Shown piece by piece: positions 1 through 8,175 of a stretch of DNA of 64,000 nt; positions within the stretch are counted from its first letter, which is position 1; each line of letters opens with the position of its first letter. A program made the position numbers and the translations under genes. The stretch lies in NCBI GenBank assembly GCA_000987045.1, contig LAKY01000071.1, positions 62,001 to 126,000 of the forward strand, given 5' to 3'. The stretch comes from Clostridiales bacterium PH28_bin88 (GTDB lineage Bacteria > Bacillota > PH28-bin88). The notes below the pieces were generated by a model. It saw nothing but the letters and a program-made list of their open reading frames with translations, was not told where the DNA came from and made no database searches.

Positions 1-1
1 A

Positions 2-1267
2 AGCGAACTTACCGATACCGTGCGCCCGGAGGACGACCCCTTTGTGGAGCACTACCAGACCCCGGCCATCCTGGAGATCCTGTACCGGCTGGATCCCGCC
101 TTCCGGGCCTCCATGGAGAAATTCATTAAAGCCATCGAGGCAAACGAGGCGCTGATCGGCAGGGAAGCCATTCGCCGTTACGGGGGCTTCTACGGTCCCA
201 CCTGCGTGGTGGACTTCGCCTTTTGTCCCGGTTCCACCAGTAATGTGGTCAACACCATTCTATCCGGGCTGGACATCGACAAGCAACATAAAAAGGCCAT
301 TCTGGCTGCCAAGTCGTGGGGCATGAATACTTCTTACGGCATTGGCGCGGCCTTCGCGGCGGCCCTGGAAAACGGTAAGACGGCGGCGGAAGCGGTGCGG
401 GAAGAAATAGCCACCTTGAAAATGGTCTATGATACCCCCATCGCCGCGCAAACCAAGCTGATGAACGACCTGGGGCACAGTTCCTTTGACGTGAACAAGT
501 ACATGAACATGTACAAGGACCGCATGCAGGCCACGGTAGAGAAGGCGGTCAAGGCCGGGGTGCACTACGGGAATGTCGTGACGGTGCCCGCCTACTGTGT
601 GGGCGACGTGGCTCACCACATTTCCCAGTCCATGTTCAACATGGCTAAAGACGATGTGACCATGGCCATCATGGAAGCGACCACCGGGGTGATGGAAAAC
701 ACCCTTAAACGTGGTCTGGCAAAAGGTTACAAGAACGCGTATGAAGTGTTGAGCGTGGCTACCGGTTCCACGGCGGCGGCGGTAGCCTACATCCTGGAGA
801 AGGACGGCTTCACCGTACCCATGGTGGTGGACCTGTTGACCAAGCGTTACAGCAATTACGTCCAGCAGTATCCGAACCGCGGCGCGGCGGCGGAGCTGCA
901 CAACTGTGACTTTATGGACATGATCCACCGCGGCGCCAAGATCAACGAGATCGCGGCCATCGGCGGCGGCGGGAAGGTAAGAGGCGTGGAAGTGGACCTG
1001 AGCCCGGTGGACAACAACGAGATCATCGGCAATCCCCAGCGCTACACCTATCCCGGCTGCGCCATTACCGTGCGCTTCTCTTCCCTGATGCGGCTGGCGG
1101 ACTTCCCGTGCCTGCTGACCAGCGAACCGGTGACCGCGACCCTGATGACCAATGTCATCGCCCTTGAACCCCAGGTTCCCGGTGCGCCCGCCCGGGTGTG
1201 CAAGGACTGCGCCGTATGCACCCTGATCAAGCGGCACGGTTACTGTAACTGGAACACCGCGGTGTAG
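2..1267 (+). CDS. DUF2193-family protein, 5' end outside window
   Basis: The frame is open from base 2, so the GTG at 20 is probably internal and the N-terminus lies outside the window. About 420 residues are visible. The sequence has the look of DUF2193, a family of unknown function known mainly from methanogenic archaea (recalled similarity, not searched). There is no signal peptide or membrane segment. A Gly-rich stretch near residues 318-326 and a C-terminal cysteine group (CKDCAVC, then C eight residues later) could bind metal. The aquaporin gene follows after 85 bp on the same strand. No function can be assigned. Confidence 0.6.
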   Translation, partial: SELTDTVRPEDDPFVEHYQTPAILEILYRLDPAFRASMEKFIKAIEANEALIGREAIRRYGGFYGPTCVVDFAFCPGSTSNVVNTILSGLDIDKQHKKAILAAKSWGMNTSYGIGAAFAAALENGKTAAEAVREEIATLKMVYDTPIAAQTKLMNDLGHSSFDVNKYMNMYKDRMQATVEKAVKAGVHYGNVVTVPAYCVGDVAHHISQSMFNMAKDDVTMAIMEATTGVMENTLKRGLAKGYKNAYEVLSVATGSTAAAVAYILEKDGFTVPMVVDLLTKRYSNYVQQYPNRGAAAELHNCDFMDMIHRGAKINEIAAIGGGGKVRGVEVDLSPVDNNEIIGNPQRYTYPGCAITVRFSSLMRLADFPCLLTSEPVTATLMTNVIALEPQVPGAPARVCKDCAVCTLIKRHGYCNWNTAV

Positions 1268-1352
1268 GCCGGGAGGATTAAACCGGGGGCAAGATCCGGC
1301 CCTTCTCCGGAGGGGCCGGGTTCAATTAAAATCAAGACAGGAGGAGTCGGAC

Positions 1353-2108
1353 GTGAATCAGTCTTTAGGCAAGAAATTCCTCGCCGAATTGATCGGCACC
1401 TGGATGCTGGTCTTCATCGGGGCAGGTTCAGCGGTGGTTACTTTACTGCTGTCCCAGGGTGAAAAATTTGCCTCCAATTTTAATATCGGTATCGGCGCCC
1501 TGGGCGGACTGGGCGACTGGCTGGCCATAGGTATGGCCTTCGGAATTGCCGTAACGGCTGCTATTTATATTTTTGGTCCTATTTCCGGCTGCCACATCAA
1601 TCCGGCCGTTACCGTCGCCCTGTGGGCCACCAAACGCTTTCCCACCAGGGAACTGGTTCCTTATATTGTTGCTCAACTGGCCGGCGCTTCCCTGGGGGCA
1701 CTGACCCTGGTGGCGATCCTCGGCTCCAGGGCCGCCACCGTCGGTGGTCTGGGCGCCACCGCGCCCTTTCCCGGGGTGTCGGACGGTCAGGCGGTTATCG
1801 CCGAAGCGGCAGGGACCTTTATTTTAATGCTGACGATCATGGGTGTAGCCGTTAGCAAGAAGGCGCCACCCGGCTGGGCGGGGCTGATTATCGGCCTGAT
1901 TGTCGCCGGTGTCATTACCACCACCGCCAACTTTGCCGGCTCATCGTTGAACCCCGCCCGTACTTTCGGGCCCTATCTGATCGACTTCCTGGTCGGCGGG
2001 CCCTCGCTCTGGGCAAAGTACTGGATTTACATTATCGGGCCGATCCTGGGCAGCGTGGCTGCAGCTTTTGTTTATGATTACGTGGCTGAAGAAAAGTCAG
2101 AAAGTTAA
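1353..2108 (+). CDS. MIP-family aquaporin / glycerol facilitator
   Basis: Channel protein of the major intrinsic protein family, for passive passage of water or small neutral solutes across the cytoplasmic membrane. The 251 residues carry both half-helix signatures, HINPAVT near residue 83 and SLNPARTFGP near residue 198, and six hydrophobic segments in two homologous halves. Length is typical. The GTG start at 1353 follows the Shine-Dalgarno sequence GGAGGAG. The residue after the second NPA box is Arg, as in the family. Sequence alone does not separate aquaporin from glycerol facilitator. A hairpin terminator follows at 2272. Confidence 0.9.
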   Translation: MNQSLGKKFLAELIGTWMLVFIGAGSAVVTLLLSQGEKFASNFNIGIGALGGLGDWLAIGMAFGIAVTAAIYIFGPISGCHINPAVTVALWATKRFPTRELVPYIVAQLAGASLGALTLVAILGSRAATVGGLGATAPFPGVSDGQAVIAEAAGTFILMLTIMGVAVSKKAPPGWAGLIIGLIVAGVITTTANFAGSSLNPARTFGPYLIDFLVGGPSLWAKYWIYIIGPILGSVAAAFVYDYVAEEKSES

Positions 2109-2271
2109 TAGACTCCGGCAAACCGGTTGTCATCCGGACGAGAAAAAATTCTTTCATCAGTTTAAGACGTCTTAGGATAAGGAATCGGCGGTTCAAACTG
2201 ATAAGAAACATGTGGCGGGCGGCCCGCCGGACCAGTCCTAGTGCCGGCCTAAAAAAGCGTAAAACTTGTGC

Positions 2272-2304
2272 CAGGCGGCTTTTTCGCGAAGGGCCGCCTG
2301 TTTT
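2272..2304 (+). terminator. Rho-independent terminator after aquaporin
   Basis: An 8-bp GC stem (CAGGCGGC at 2272-2279 with GCCGCCTG at 2293-2300) is followed by TTTT. It lies in the 271-bp gap between the aquaporin and the HisA-like gene. Confidence 0.65.
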
Positions 2305-2379
2305 GCCTGACCGCCGGATAATACCGGCCGGTCCATAGCAAGGATCAAGCGGTGCGGGAAAAATTGTTCCACTGGAGAG

Positions 2380-3159
2380 GTGAAGAGCTTGCAGGTAATT
2401 CCGGTCATGGACTTGAAAAACGGGGTGGTGGTGCATGCCCGCCGCGGCGACAGGGATAACTACCGCCCGGTACGCAGCGTGCTGACGGACAGCGACAACC
2501 CGGAGGTCATCGCCCGGATTTTTGCAGAAAGGTTTGGTTGCCGCAGGATGTACGTGGCGGACCTGGACGCCATCACCGGCCGGGGCCATAACCTGGCGGT
2601 ATTGCGGCTGCTGAGCGGGTGGGGGATGGAATTGCTGGTGGACTGTGGTGTCAAGACCGCCCGGGAAGCGGAAGGCCTGTTGCGGATGGGTACGGGCAAG
2701 GTGATCATTGGTTCGGAGACGCTGGCGGCGGTGGAGGAGTTAAAGGAAGCGGCGGTGTTGGGGGGCGACAGGGTAACCTTCAGCCTGGACACCCTTCACC
2801 GCCTGGTAATCAGCCGGTGTCCGAGGCTGGCCGGCCTGCCCGTCACCGCGGCCCTGGATATGCTGATCTCGCTGGAGTTTGGTGGGGAAATAATCGTCCT
2901 GGACCTCTCGGCGGTGGGCACCTCCAGGGGGCTGGACAGGCAATGGCTGAATCAGCTGGCTCATTACTGCAACCGTTTCCAGATCATCTTCGGTGGTGGA
3001 GTGAGAAAAACGGATCTGGATGACCTGGCCTCTTACGGCTTTCACGGTGTGTTGTTAGCCACCGCCTTCCATAACGGGGAAATGGGTGTAGGGGTAACGC
3101 CTGGATGTGAGATGGCCGGAAAACTATCATGGGTTTCCACCAAGGGCATGGATAACTGA
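2380..3159 (+). CDS. HisA/HisF-related TIM-barrel protein
   Basis: The 259-residue TIM-barrel protein is related to HisA/HisF and resembles the hisAF-related subfamily found in methanogens and methylotrophs. Visible barrel motifs are VIPVMDLKNG at the N-terminus, YVADLDAI near residue 55, VIIGSETL, the Asp-containing strand FSLDTL, VLDLSAVGTSRG near residue 170, and IIFGGGVR near residue 205, which are phosphate-binding loops. The GTG start at 2380 follows GGAGAGG. It is not next to other his genes but lies 53 bp before pabA, so a role near pterin or C1-cofactor synthesis is possible. The substrate is unknown. Confidence 0.7.
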   Translation: MKSLQVIPVMDLKNGVVVHARRGDRDNYRPVRSVLTDSDNPEVIARIFAERFGCRRMYVADLDAITGRGHNLAVLRLLSGWGMELLVDCGVKTAREAEGLLRMGTGKVIIGSETLAAVEELKEAAVLGGDRVTFSLDTLHRLVISRCPRLAGLPVTAALDMLISLEFGGEIIVLDLSAVGTSRGLDRQWLNQLAHYCNRFQIIFGGGVRKTDLDDLASYGFHGVLLATAFHNGEMGVGVTPGCEMAGKLSWVSTKGMDN

Positions 3160-3212
3160 TATTGAAGCCTTCATAGACATAGATAAAAATACTGGTAAAA
3201 GGCGATGACAGC

Positions 3213-3824
3213 ATGATCCTGATGATCGATAATTACGATTCCTTCACGTATAACCTGGTCCAGTACATTGCCGAAATGAAAGAAGAGATTCAAACCTATC
3301 GTAACGATGAAATAAACATCAGAGACATTTACGATATGTCCCCCGAGATGCTGGTGATCTCCCCCGGACCCTGTAGTCCCAACGAAGCCGGGATTTCTTT
3401 GGAGGTGATCCGGGAGTTTCACGGCAAAATCCCGCTGCTGGGAGTCTGTCTCGGGCACCAGGCTATCGGGCAGGTCTTCGGCGCGGAGGTGACCCGCGCG
3501 CGAGAACCCGTGCACGGGAAGACCTCCCTGATCACCCATGACGGCCAAACCATTTACCGCGGATTGCCAAACCCGCTCACCGTCTGCAGGTACCATTCCC
3601 TCTGCTTGCATCCGGCCAGCATACCCGCCTGCCTGGAAGTGACTTCCTGGACGGCGGACGGAGAGGTGATGGGAATAAGGCACAAGCAATACCTGGTGGA
3701 GGGAGTCCAGTTTCATCCCGAAGCCATCCTCACCGAGGGCGGCAAGCAATTGCTGAGGAATTTTATCCAGATCGCCAGGGCATTCCATAACGAGCGGCGG
3801 GAGTTAAAACATGCGACAAGCTAA
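3213..3824 (+). CDS. pabA: Aminodeoxychorismate/anthranilate synthase, glutamine amidotransferase subunit
   Basis: Class I glutamine amidotransferase of 203 residues that supplies ammonia to the PabB partner for 4-amino-4-deoxychorismate, the precursor of p-aminobenzoate and folate. Seen are the N-terminal DNYDSFTYNLVQY, the nucleophile loop GVCLGHQAIGQ with catalytic Cys near residue 79, and the His/Glu pair in FHPEAILTEGG near residue 170. The 3' end overlaps pabB by 14 bp, implying translational coupling. Such subunits can also serve TrpE; the PabB-type partner favours the folate role. Confidence 0.88.
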   Translation: MILMIDNYDSFTYNLVQYIAEMKEEIQTYRNDEINIRDIYDMSPEMLVISPGPCSPNEAGISLEVIREFHGKIPLLGVCLGHQAIGQVFGAEVTRAREPVHGKTSLITHDGQTIYRGLPNPLTVCRYHSLCLHPASIPACLEVTSWTADGEVMGIRHKQYLVEGVQFHPEAILTEGGKQLLRNFIQIARAFHNERRELKHATS

Positions 3825-5238
3825 CCACGTGATCATCCAGCCTGTGGAGACTTCCCTCAGCGCCTTTGAAATCTTCCTGCTTTTCAGAGACGAGCCCCAC
3901 AGCTTTTTCCTGGACAGCGGCATGGACCATGAAAAACTGGGCCAGTACTCTTTCATCGGCAGCAGCCCGTTTTTGGTCTTTAAGAGCAGAAGGCAGGAAG
4001 TACAGGTTCTCCAGGGGGCCGAGCGGGTAGAATTACAGGGAAACCCGTTGGACCTGCTGAGAAACTATTATCAAAGGTATCAAATCGAGAACCCCACCTC
4101 CCTGCCCTTTGTTGGCGGAATAGTGGGGTATTTCGGTTATGACCTGAACCTGCAGGTTGAACGGCTCCCTTCCATTAACCCTGACGACTTGGAAGTTCCC
4201 GACTGCTTGCTGGGTTTTTACGACTCGGTCATCATTTACGACCACCGCGAAAACCGGGTGTATATCGCCGGTACGGGCTTGCCGGAAACCGACCTGGCAA
4301 AAGCGCTGCAAAAAGCACAAGAGAAAATCCATGAGCTAAAACTGCGGATCGAAAACGCCTCCTTTACAGGAGTTGAGTTGCCGGACCCGCCGCCGGGAGG
4401 GGTTCTGCTGACGTCCAATTTTACCAGGGAAGCGTACTGCAGGGCCGTCCAGCGGGCCATTGACTACATTTATGCCGGGGACATCTACCAGGTCAATCTC
4501 TCCCAGCGGTTTACCGCAGAATTTGCGGGAGACCCTGCCGGTCTTTACAGGCATTTGCGGGACATCAACCCGGCGCCCTTTGCCTCTTTCCTTAACTTCC
4601 ATGACGTGGTGGTGGTCAGCAGTTCCCCGGAGAGGTTCCTCAAGCTGACGGGCGGCATGGTGGAAACCAGGCCCATCAAGGGGACGCGCCCCCGGGGCAA
4701 GACGCCCGAAGAGGACAGGGCCCTGCGGGAGGAGCTTTGCAACAGCGTCAAGGACCGGGCCGAGCTGGTGATGATCGTGGACCTGGAAAGAAATGACCTG
4801 GGGCGCGTGTGTGAACCCGGCAGCGTGCAAGTTACCGAACTGTTCACCTTGGAGGAATATGCCACTGTCTACCACCTGGTAGCCACCATCAAAGGTAAGC
4901 TCAGAGAGGACAAAGACGTGATCGACCTGTTAAAGGCCTCTTTTCCCGGCGGCTCTATCACCGGAGCCCCAAAAATACGCTCCATGGAGATCATCGAGGA
5001 GCTGGAACCCACCAAGCGGAACATTTACACCGGTTCCATCGGCTACCTGGGGTTTGACGGGGATGCGGACCTGAACATCGTGATCCGGACAATCATCATC
5101 AAGGATAACAAGGCTTATTTCCAGGTAGGCGGTGGAATTGTGGCTGATTCCGTCCCCGAGAAAGAATACCAGGAGACCCTGGATAAAGCGAAGGCCCTGA
5201 TGCGGGCCTTGAAGGGGAGGTTCGTTCCCAGTGAGTAA
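3811..5238 (+). CDS. pabB: Aminodeoxychorismate synthase component I
   Basis: Chorismate-utilising enzyme of 475 residues that converts chorismate and ammonia to aminodeoxychorismate with PabA. The diagnostic motif is PIKGTRPRG near residue 287; PabB has this Lys where anthranilate synthase TrpE has Ala. Other family motifs are LVMIVDLERNDLGRVC near residue 320 and ASFPGGSITGAPK near residue 378. The start overlaps pabA and the 3' end overlaps the pabC remnant by 8 bp, so the three form one operon. Family membership is certain; PabB over TrpE rests on the PIKGT Lys and the pabC neighbour. Confidence 0.9.
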   Translation: MRQANHVIIQPVETSLSAFEIFLLFRDEPHSFFLDSGMDHEKLGQYSFIGSSPFLVFKSRRQEVQVLQGAERVELQGNPLDLLRNYYQRYQIENPTSLPFVGGIVGYFGYDLNLQVERLPSINPDDLEVPDCLLGFYDSVIIYDHRENRVYIAGTGLPETDLAKALQKAQEKIHELKLRIENASFTGVELPDPPPGGVLLTSNFTREAYCRAVQRAIDYIYAGDIYQVNLSQRFTAEFAGDPAGLYRHLRDINPAPFASFLNFHDVVVVSSSPERFLKLTGGMVETRPIKGTRPRGKTPEEDRALREELCNSVKDRAELVMIVDLERNDLGRVCEPGSVQVTELFTLEEYATVYHLVATIKGKLREDKDVIDLLKASFPGGSITGAPKIRSMEIIEELEPTKRNIYTGSIGYLGFDGDADLNIVIRTIIIKDNKAYFQVGGGIVADSVPEKEYQETLDKAKALMRALKGRFVPSE

Positions 5239-5770
5239 GGGTGCACCGGTCGGGAAGATAGTTAACGGAAAACTGGTCATCGGAAAGGAGTCCTGGATGT
5301 CGCCTTGGGACCAGGGCTTGCTCTACGGGTACGGGTTGTTCGAGACCATGCGGGTATACGGCGGAAGAATCTTTGCCCTGATGGCCCACCTGCAGCGCCT
5401 GTTTTTATCGTGCAGCCAACTGGGAATTATCATAGAACTGTCCCTTGATCAGCTGGCCAGCGCCGCCAAGGAATATGCGGCCGAAACAGGACTGGACAAT
5501 GGGACCCTGCGCCTTACCCTTACCAGAGGCGATCCCCACCGGGGTATTCACCCCGCCATATTCTTTGCTTGCCGTGAGTTAACATATTCTTCCCGGGACT
5601 ATGAGCAGGGTTTTTCCGCCATGCTCTCCCATATCAGAAGAAATCAAGCCTCTCACCTGGTGTACCACAAGACCCTGAACTACATGGAAAACCTGCTGGC
5701 CCTTGAGGGGGCTCGCAGGGCGGGGGTCCAGGAGGCGCTTTTTCCCAGGGGTCGGGTCGCCCGGCAATGA
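5231..5770 (+). pseudogene. pabC: Truncated aminodeoxychorismate lyase (class IV aminotransferase)
   Basis: PLP-dependent fold-type IV enzyme that would release pyruvate from aminodeoxychorismate to give p-aminobenzoate. The N-terminal part is well kept: SPWDQGLLYGYGLFETMRVYGG near residue 19 and YHKTLNYMENLLA near residue 140 with the expected PLP Lys. The frame then stops at residue 179, whereas family members run to about 270-290 residues, so the C-terminal third is missing. The reading becomes unrelated after QEAL. A deletion or rearrangement next to the parM-like locus is likely. It may be inactive, which would require another PabC in the genome. Confidence 0.75.
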
Positions 5771-5837
5771 TGAAATCATCCCGGTCTTCACGGTACGACC
5801 TGGCTAAACGCTGTAGAAAGGGCTGCAGTTTTGATAA

Positions 5838-5869
5838 ATAAAGGCGCCCAGATAATGGGGCGCCTTTAT
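5838..5869. terminator. Bidirectional terminator between pabC remnant and parM operon
   Basis: A 12-bp perfect stem, ATAAAGGCGCCC (5838-5849) with GGGCGCCTTTAT (5858-5869), has an 8-nt loop. A/T tracts on both flanks suit termination of the converging pab and parM-like transcripts. Confidence 0.75.
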
Positions 5870-5885
5870 GCGTGCCGGAAGAGGT

Positions 5886-6242
5886 TCAAAAACCACTGAG
5901 GACTTTGTCCAGCTTCTGGTCGGCATCTTCCTTGGAGATCTCCGCGGTTTCCAGGTCTCCAGCGAAAGAAAGCGATGTTCCGGTACTACTGGGTCCCACG
6001 GGTTTGGTTCCCGCGGAATTTTCCTCTTCCCTGGTTGCTGCCACAGGAGCCCATTGAGGCTCCTTGCGGAGCACTTCTACTGTGGGGATGGGGTTGGCGG
6101 CCTCCCCGTAAAGTATGTAATCCTTGAGGATTTCCTTCACTACCAGTTCCCTTAAGGAGGCGGGGAATGCGGACAGCCAATCGGTGATCGGGGCATCCCG
6201 CAGGGTCCACTCAAGCGTCAACGGCGGTGTTTCTTTGGTCAT
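5886..6242 (-). CDS. Small protein downstream of ParM-like gene (possible partner)
   Basis: Protein of 118 residues starting inside the 3' end of the parM-like gene (32-bp overlap), so the two are almost certainly co-translated. The N-terminal 60 residues look folded and helical (TLEWTLRDAPITDWLSAFP, then LRELVVKEILKDYILYG). The rest is Ser/Thr/Glu-rich and probably disordered. In plasmid ParM systems the gene after parM encodes the DNA-binding adaptor ParR; position suggests that role here, but no ribbon-helix-helix is obvious. The gene ends just before the bidirectional terminator at 5838. Confidence 0.55.
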   Translation of the reverse strand: MTKETPPLTLEWTLRDAPITDWLSAFPASLRELVVKEILKDYILYGEAANPIPTVEVLRKEPQWAPVAATREEENSAGTKPVGPSSTGTSLSFAGDLETAEISKEDADQKLDKVLSGF

Positions 6243-7278
6243 TTCTTAAGCCCCCGCTAATCTTTTTTCCCGCCTTCCAGAAACCTTTGGCGTTGGAGAA
6301 CTGGGCATCAGGGGGAAGCACCTTCTGGGGGTAGTCCAGGTAATCGTATAGGGCCAGGCCGCCCCCGCCCGCTATCACGATGTTGTCCAGGTCGGTGGTG
6401 TTGGTCCACTTGCGGGCGATTTCGTTCTTGAGCCGGTCTGTCAGTGCCCTGTAAGCCGTCTCAATCCATGGGTCGATCCGCTTGTACTCCTTGTTGATCC
6501 GCACCTGTTTTTCCTGGAAGATAATCTCCATCTCCTCCAGGGATTTCTGGATGTCATAACCGTTGTTCAGGTGTTTCTGGACTTGCTCGTAGGCCCATGA
6601 CATCCCTAATTCCAAGGGGAAGGAGGACCTGTCCACCGGCTGCATGTCGTTGACAAATACCACGTCCGTGGTTTTAAACCCGATGTCCAGGATGCCGGTG
6701 GGAGCCAGGTATTCCGTAGCCGCTATCCTGCCGCCAGCATCCAGCAGCTGGTCCAGGTAAACCCCGTAGCCCTGGGGGAAGACCTTGGCGGAAAGGATGC
6801 GGATTTCTTTAGACCGCCCCTGCAAACGGCCGCTCAGAAACCGGACGGTAAATTTATTGCCCTTCAATGCCTGCTGGAAGTCTTCTTTCAGCTGGGTACC
6901 GAAATGTGCTACCGGTAGGCCGGTAATTACATAAAAATCCTGATGGTCGTTGCGTGCCACCAGCGCCAGGGAAGTTGCCAGGCAGGCCAGCGACATGTCG
7001 TCGGCGGCCTTGTTTTTGGACCATATGTAGGTGGGTTGTTCACCTTCCCGGATAGCCAGGTCGCCGATAAAGTAGTGCCCGGTTACCCCGGTGGACTGGT
7101 TGGTGATTTCCACGTCCAGCACCATGTCCGAAGGTTTAAACGTTTCCGTTATCCTGGCCAGGTTGCGGTCGTTCCCTCTGGCCACTACCGCAGGGAATTT
7201 TTGGTAGCTATGGTCGGACCAGACCTTGGTCCACCCAAAACCCATGTCCACTCCTACCGTTTGCAGCGTATCGAGCAC
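6211..7278 (-). CDS. ParM/StbA-type actin-like ATPase
   Basis: Actin-fold filament protein of about 355 residues. Nucleotide-site motifs are visible in order: phosphate 1, VDMGFGWTKVW near the N-terminus; phosphate 2, ILDIGFKTTDVV near residue 197; and adenosine, NIVIAGGGGLALY near residue 308. I chose the GTG at 7278, behind GGAGAGGGG, over the GTG at 7299, which lies upstream of that ribosome site. Relatives polymerise to push plasmids apart with a ParR adaptor. Here the gene sits among chromosomal metabolic genes with a small overlapping downstream gene, so the cargo is unknown. An integrated-plasmid remnant is possible. Confidence 0.8.
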   Translation of the reverse strand: MLDTLQTVGVDMGFGWTKVWSDHSYQKFPAVVARGNDRNLARITETFKPSDMVLDVEITNQSTGVTGHYFIGDLAIREGEQPTYIWSKNKAADDMSLACLATSLALVARNDHQDFYVITGLPVAHFGTQLKEDFQQALKGNKFTVRFLSGRLQGRSKEIRILSAKVFPQGYGVYLDQLLDAGGRIAATEYLAPTGILDIGFKTTDVVFVNDMQPVDRSSFPLELGMSWAYEQVQKHLNNGYDIQKSLEEMEIIFQEKQVRINKEYKRIDPWIETAYRALTDRLKNEIARKWTNTTDLDNIVIAGGGGLALYDYLDYPQKVLPPDAQFSNAKGFWKAGKKISGGLRNDQRNTAVDA

Positions 7279-7396
7279 GAAGTCCCCTCTCCTCCCCACC
7301 GATTATTTGCAGGTAGCATTCCTCCAGACTATTCTACTATTTTTTACATCTTCCGGCAACACTTTCTCCTGGTGCTAAACAGGTTGAGATGGAACT

Positions 7397-7437
7397 GGTT
7401 GACAAGTGACAACCTATAGGATAATATAAGGTTGTCA
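7397..7437 (+). promoter_or_regulatory. busR promoter with GGTTGTCA half-site operator array
   Basis: A perfect inverted repeat, TGACAACCT (7407-7415) and AGGTTGTCA (7429-7437), spans a -10-like TAATAT (7422-7427). TTGACA (7399-7404) lies 17 bp upstream of that hexamer. A third half-site, GGTTGACA at 7397-7404, covers the -35. A dimeric repressor bound here would block its own promoter, so autoregulation by the GntR-type protein at 7460 is inferred. Confidence 0.7.
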
Positions 7438-7459
7438 GATAGAAGGAGGGCGTGGAGAG

Positions 7460-8104
7460 TTGTCTTACTCGCACGACGAAGAACTGGCCCGCTATGAGCA
7501 GATTGCCTTAATGATTGCCGGCGAGATAGGCAGGGGGGTTTACGCTGAAGGCCAAAGAGTATCCGGCCGGTCCATTCTGGCCGGGCAGTACGGGGTATCA
7601 CCTGAAACCGTACGAAAGGCCCTGGCGCTCCTGCAGGCGCGGCAGGTGGTGGAGGTAGTCCCGGGGAGCGGTGTGATTATCCTGTCCCGCCAGGCCGCGC
7701 GAAATTTCACCCGGGATTTTGAGGAGCATAACTCCCTGGAAACCCTGGAGCGGCGGCTGGATGCCCTGGTTAAACAGCGAAATAAGTTGAACGCGGAAAT
7801 TGACAAACTGGTACGGGAGATTGTGCATTTTAAAACCGGAATGCTGAAAAGCATGCAAAACGCTGAAGAGGTCCTGGTGGCGCCGGGTTCACCCCTTATC
7901 GGAAAGAGCGTGCAAGAAGCCCAATTGCGGACGGTTACGGGGGTTACTGTTACCGCTGTGCGGCGGCGGGGACGATGGTACGCCTCTCCCGGAACGGAGC
8001 TCCAGTTGGGGGCGGGGGACCTGCTGCTGGTGGTTGGACGCCAGGAGGCGGTGGACCGGCTGCGCCGTTTGGCCGAGGGTAAACCCGAACCCGCCAACGG
8101 CTAG
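7460..8104 (+). CDS. busR: GntR-family regulator with C-terminal RCK_C (TrkA-C) domain, BusR-type
   Basis: Transcription factor of 214 residues. An N-terminal GntR winged helix (about 10-75; YGVSPETVRKALALLQ is the recognition segment) is followed by a coiled coil (about 90-128) and a TrkA-C/RCK_C ligand domain (about 135-205). This order is that of BusR, the c-di-AMP-dependent repressor of betaine uptake in lactococci and streptococci. It sits 71 bp upstream of a betaine-type ABC transporter operon, which fits repression relieved at low c-di-AMP or osmotic stress. The start is a TTG behind GGAGGG. The ligand is inferred from the family, not seen. Confidence 0.8.
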   Translation: MSYSHDEELARYEQIALMIAGEIGRGVYAEGQRVSGRSILAGQYGVSPETVRKALALLQARQVVEVVPGSGVIILSRQAARNFTRDFEEHNSLETLERRLDALVKQRNKLNAEIDKLVREIVHFKTGMLKSMQNAEEVLVAPGSPLIGKSVQEAQLRTVTGVTVTAVRRRGRWYASPGTELQLGAGDLLLVVGRQEAVDRLRRLAEGKPEPANG

Positions 8105-8175
8105 GAATTACGGGCCGCAACCCGGGAGGATACCGAGTAGGTTCATCAAAGGGCTTTGGGAGGTGAAGGACACAC

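Noticed and set aside
260-1237. Long minus-strand frame opposite the DUF2193 gene
   Set aside because: Shadow of the GC-rich gene on the plus strand; composition His/Gly/Arg-rich and no ribosome site.
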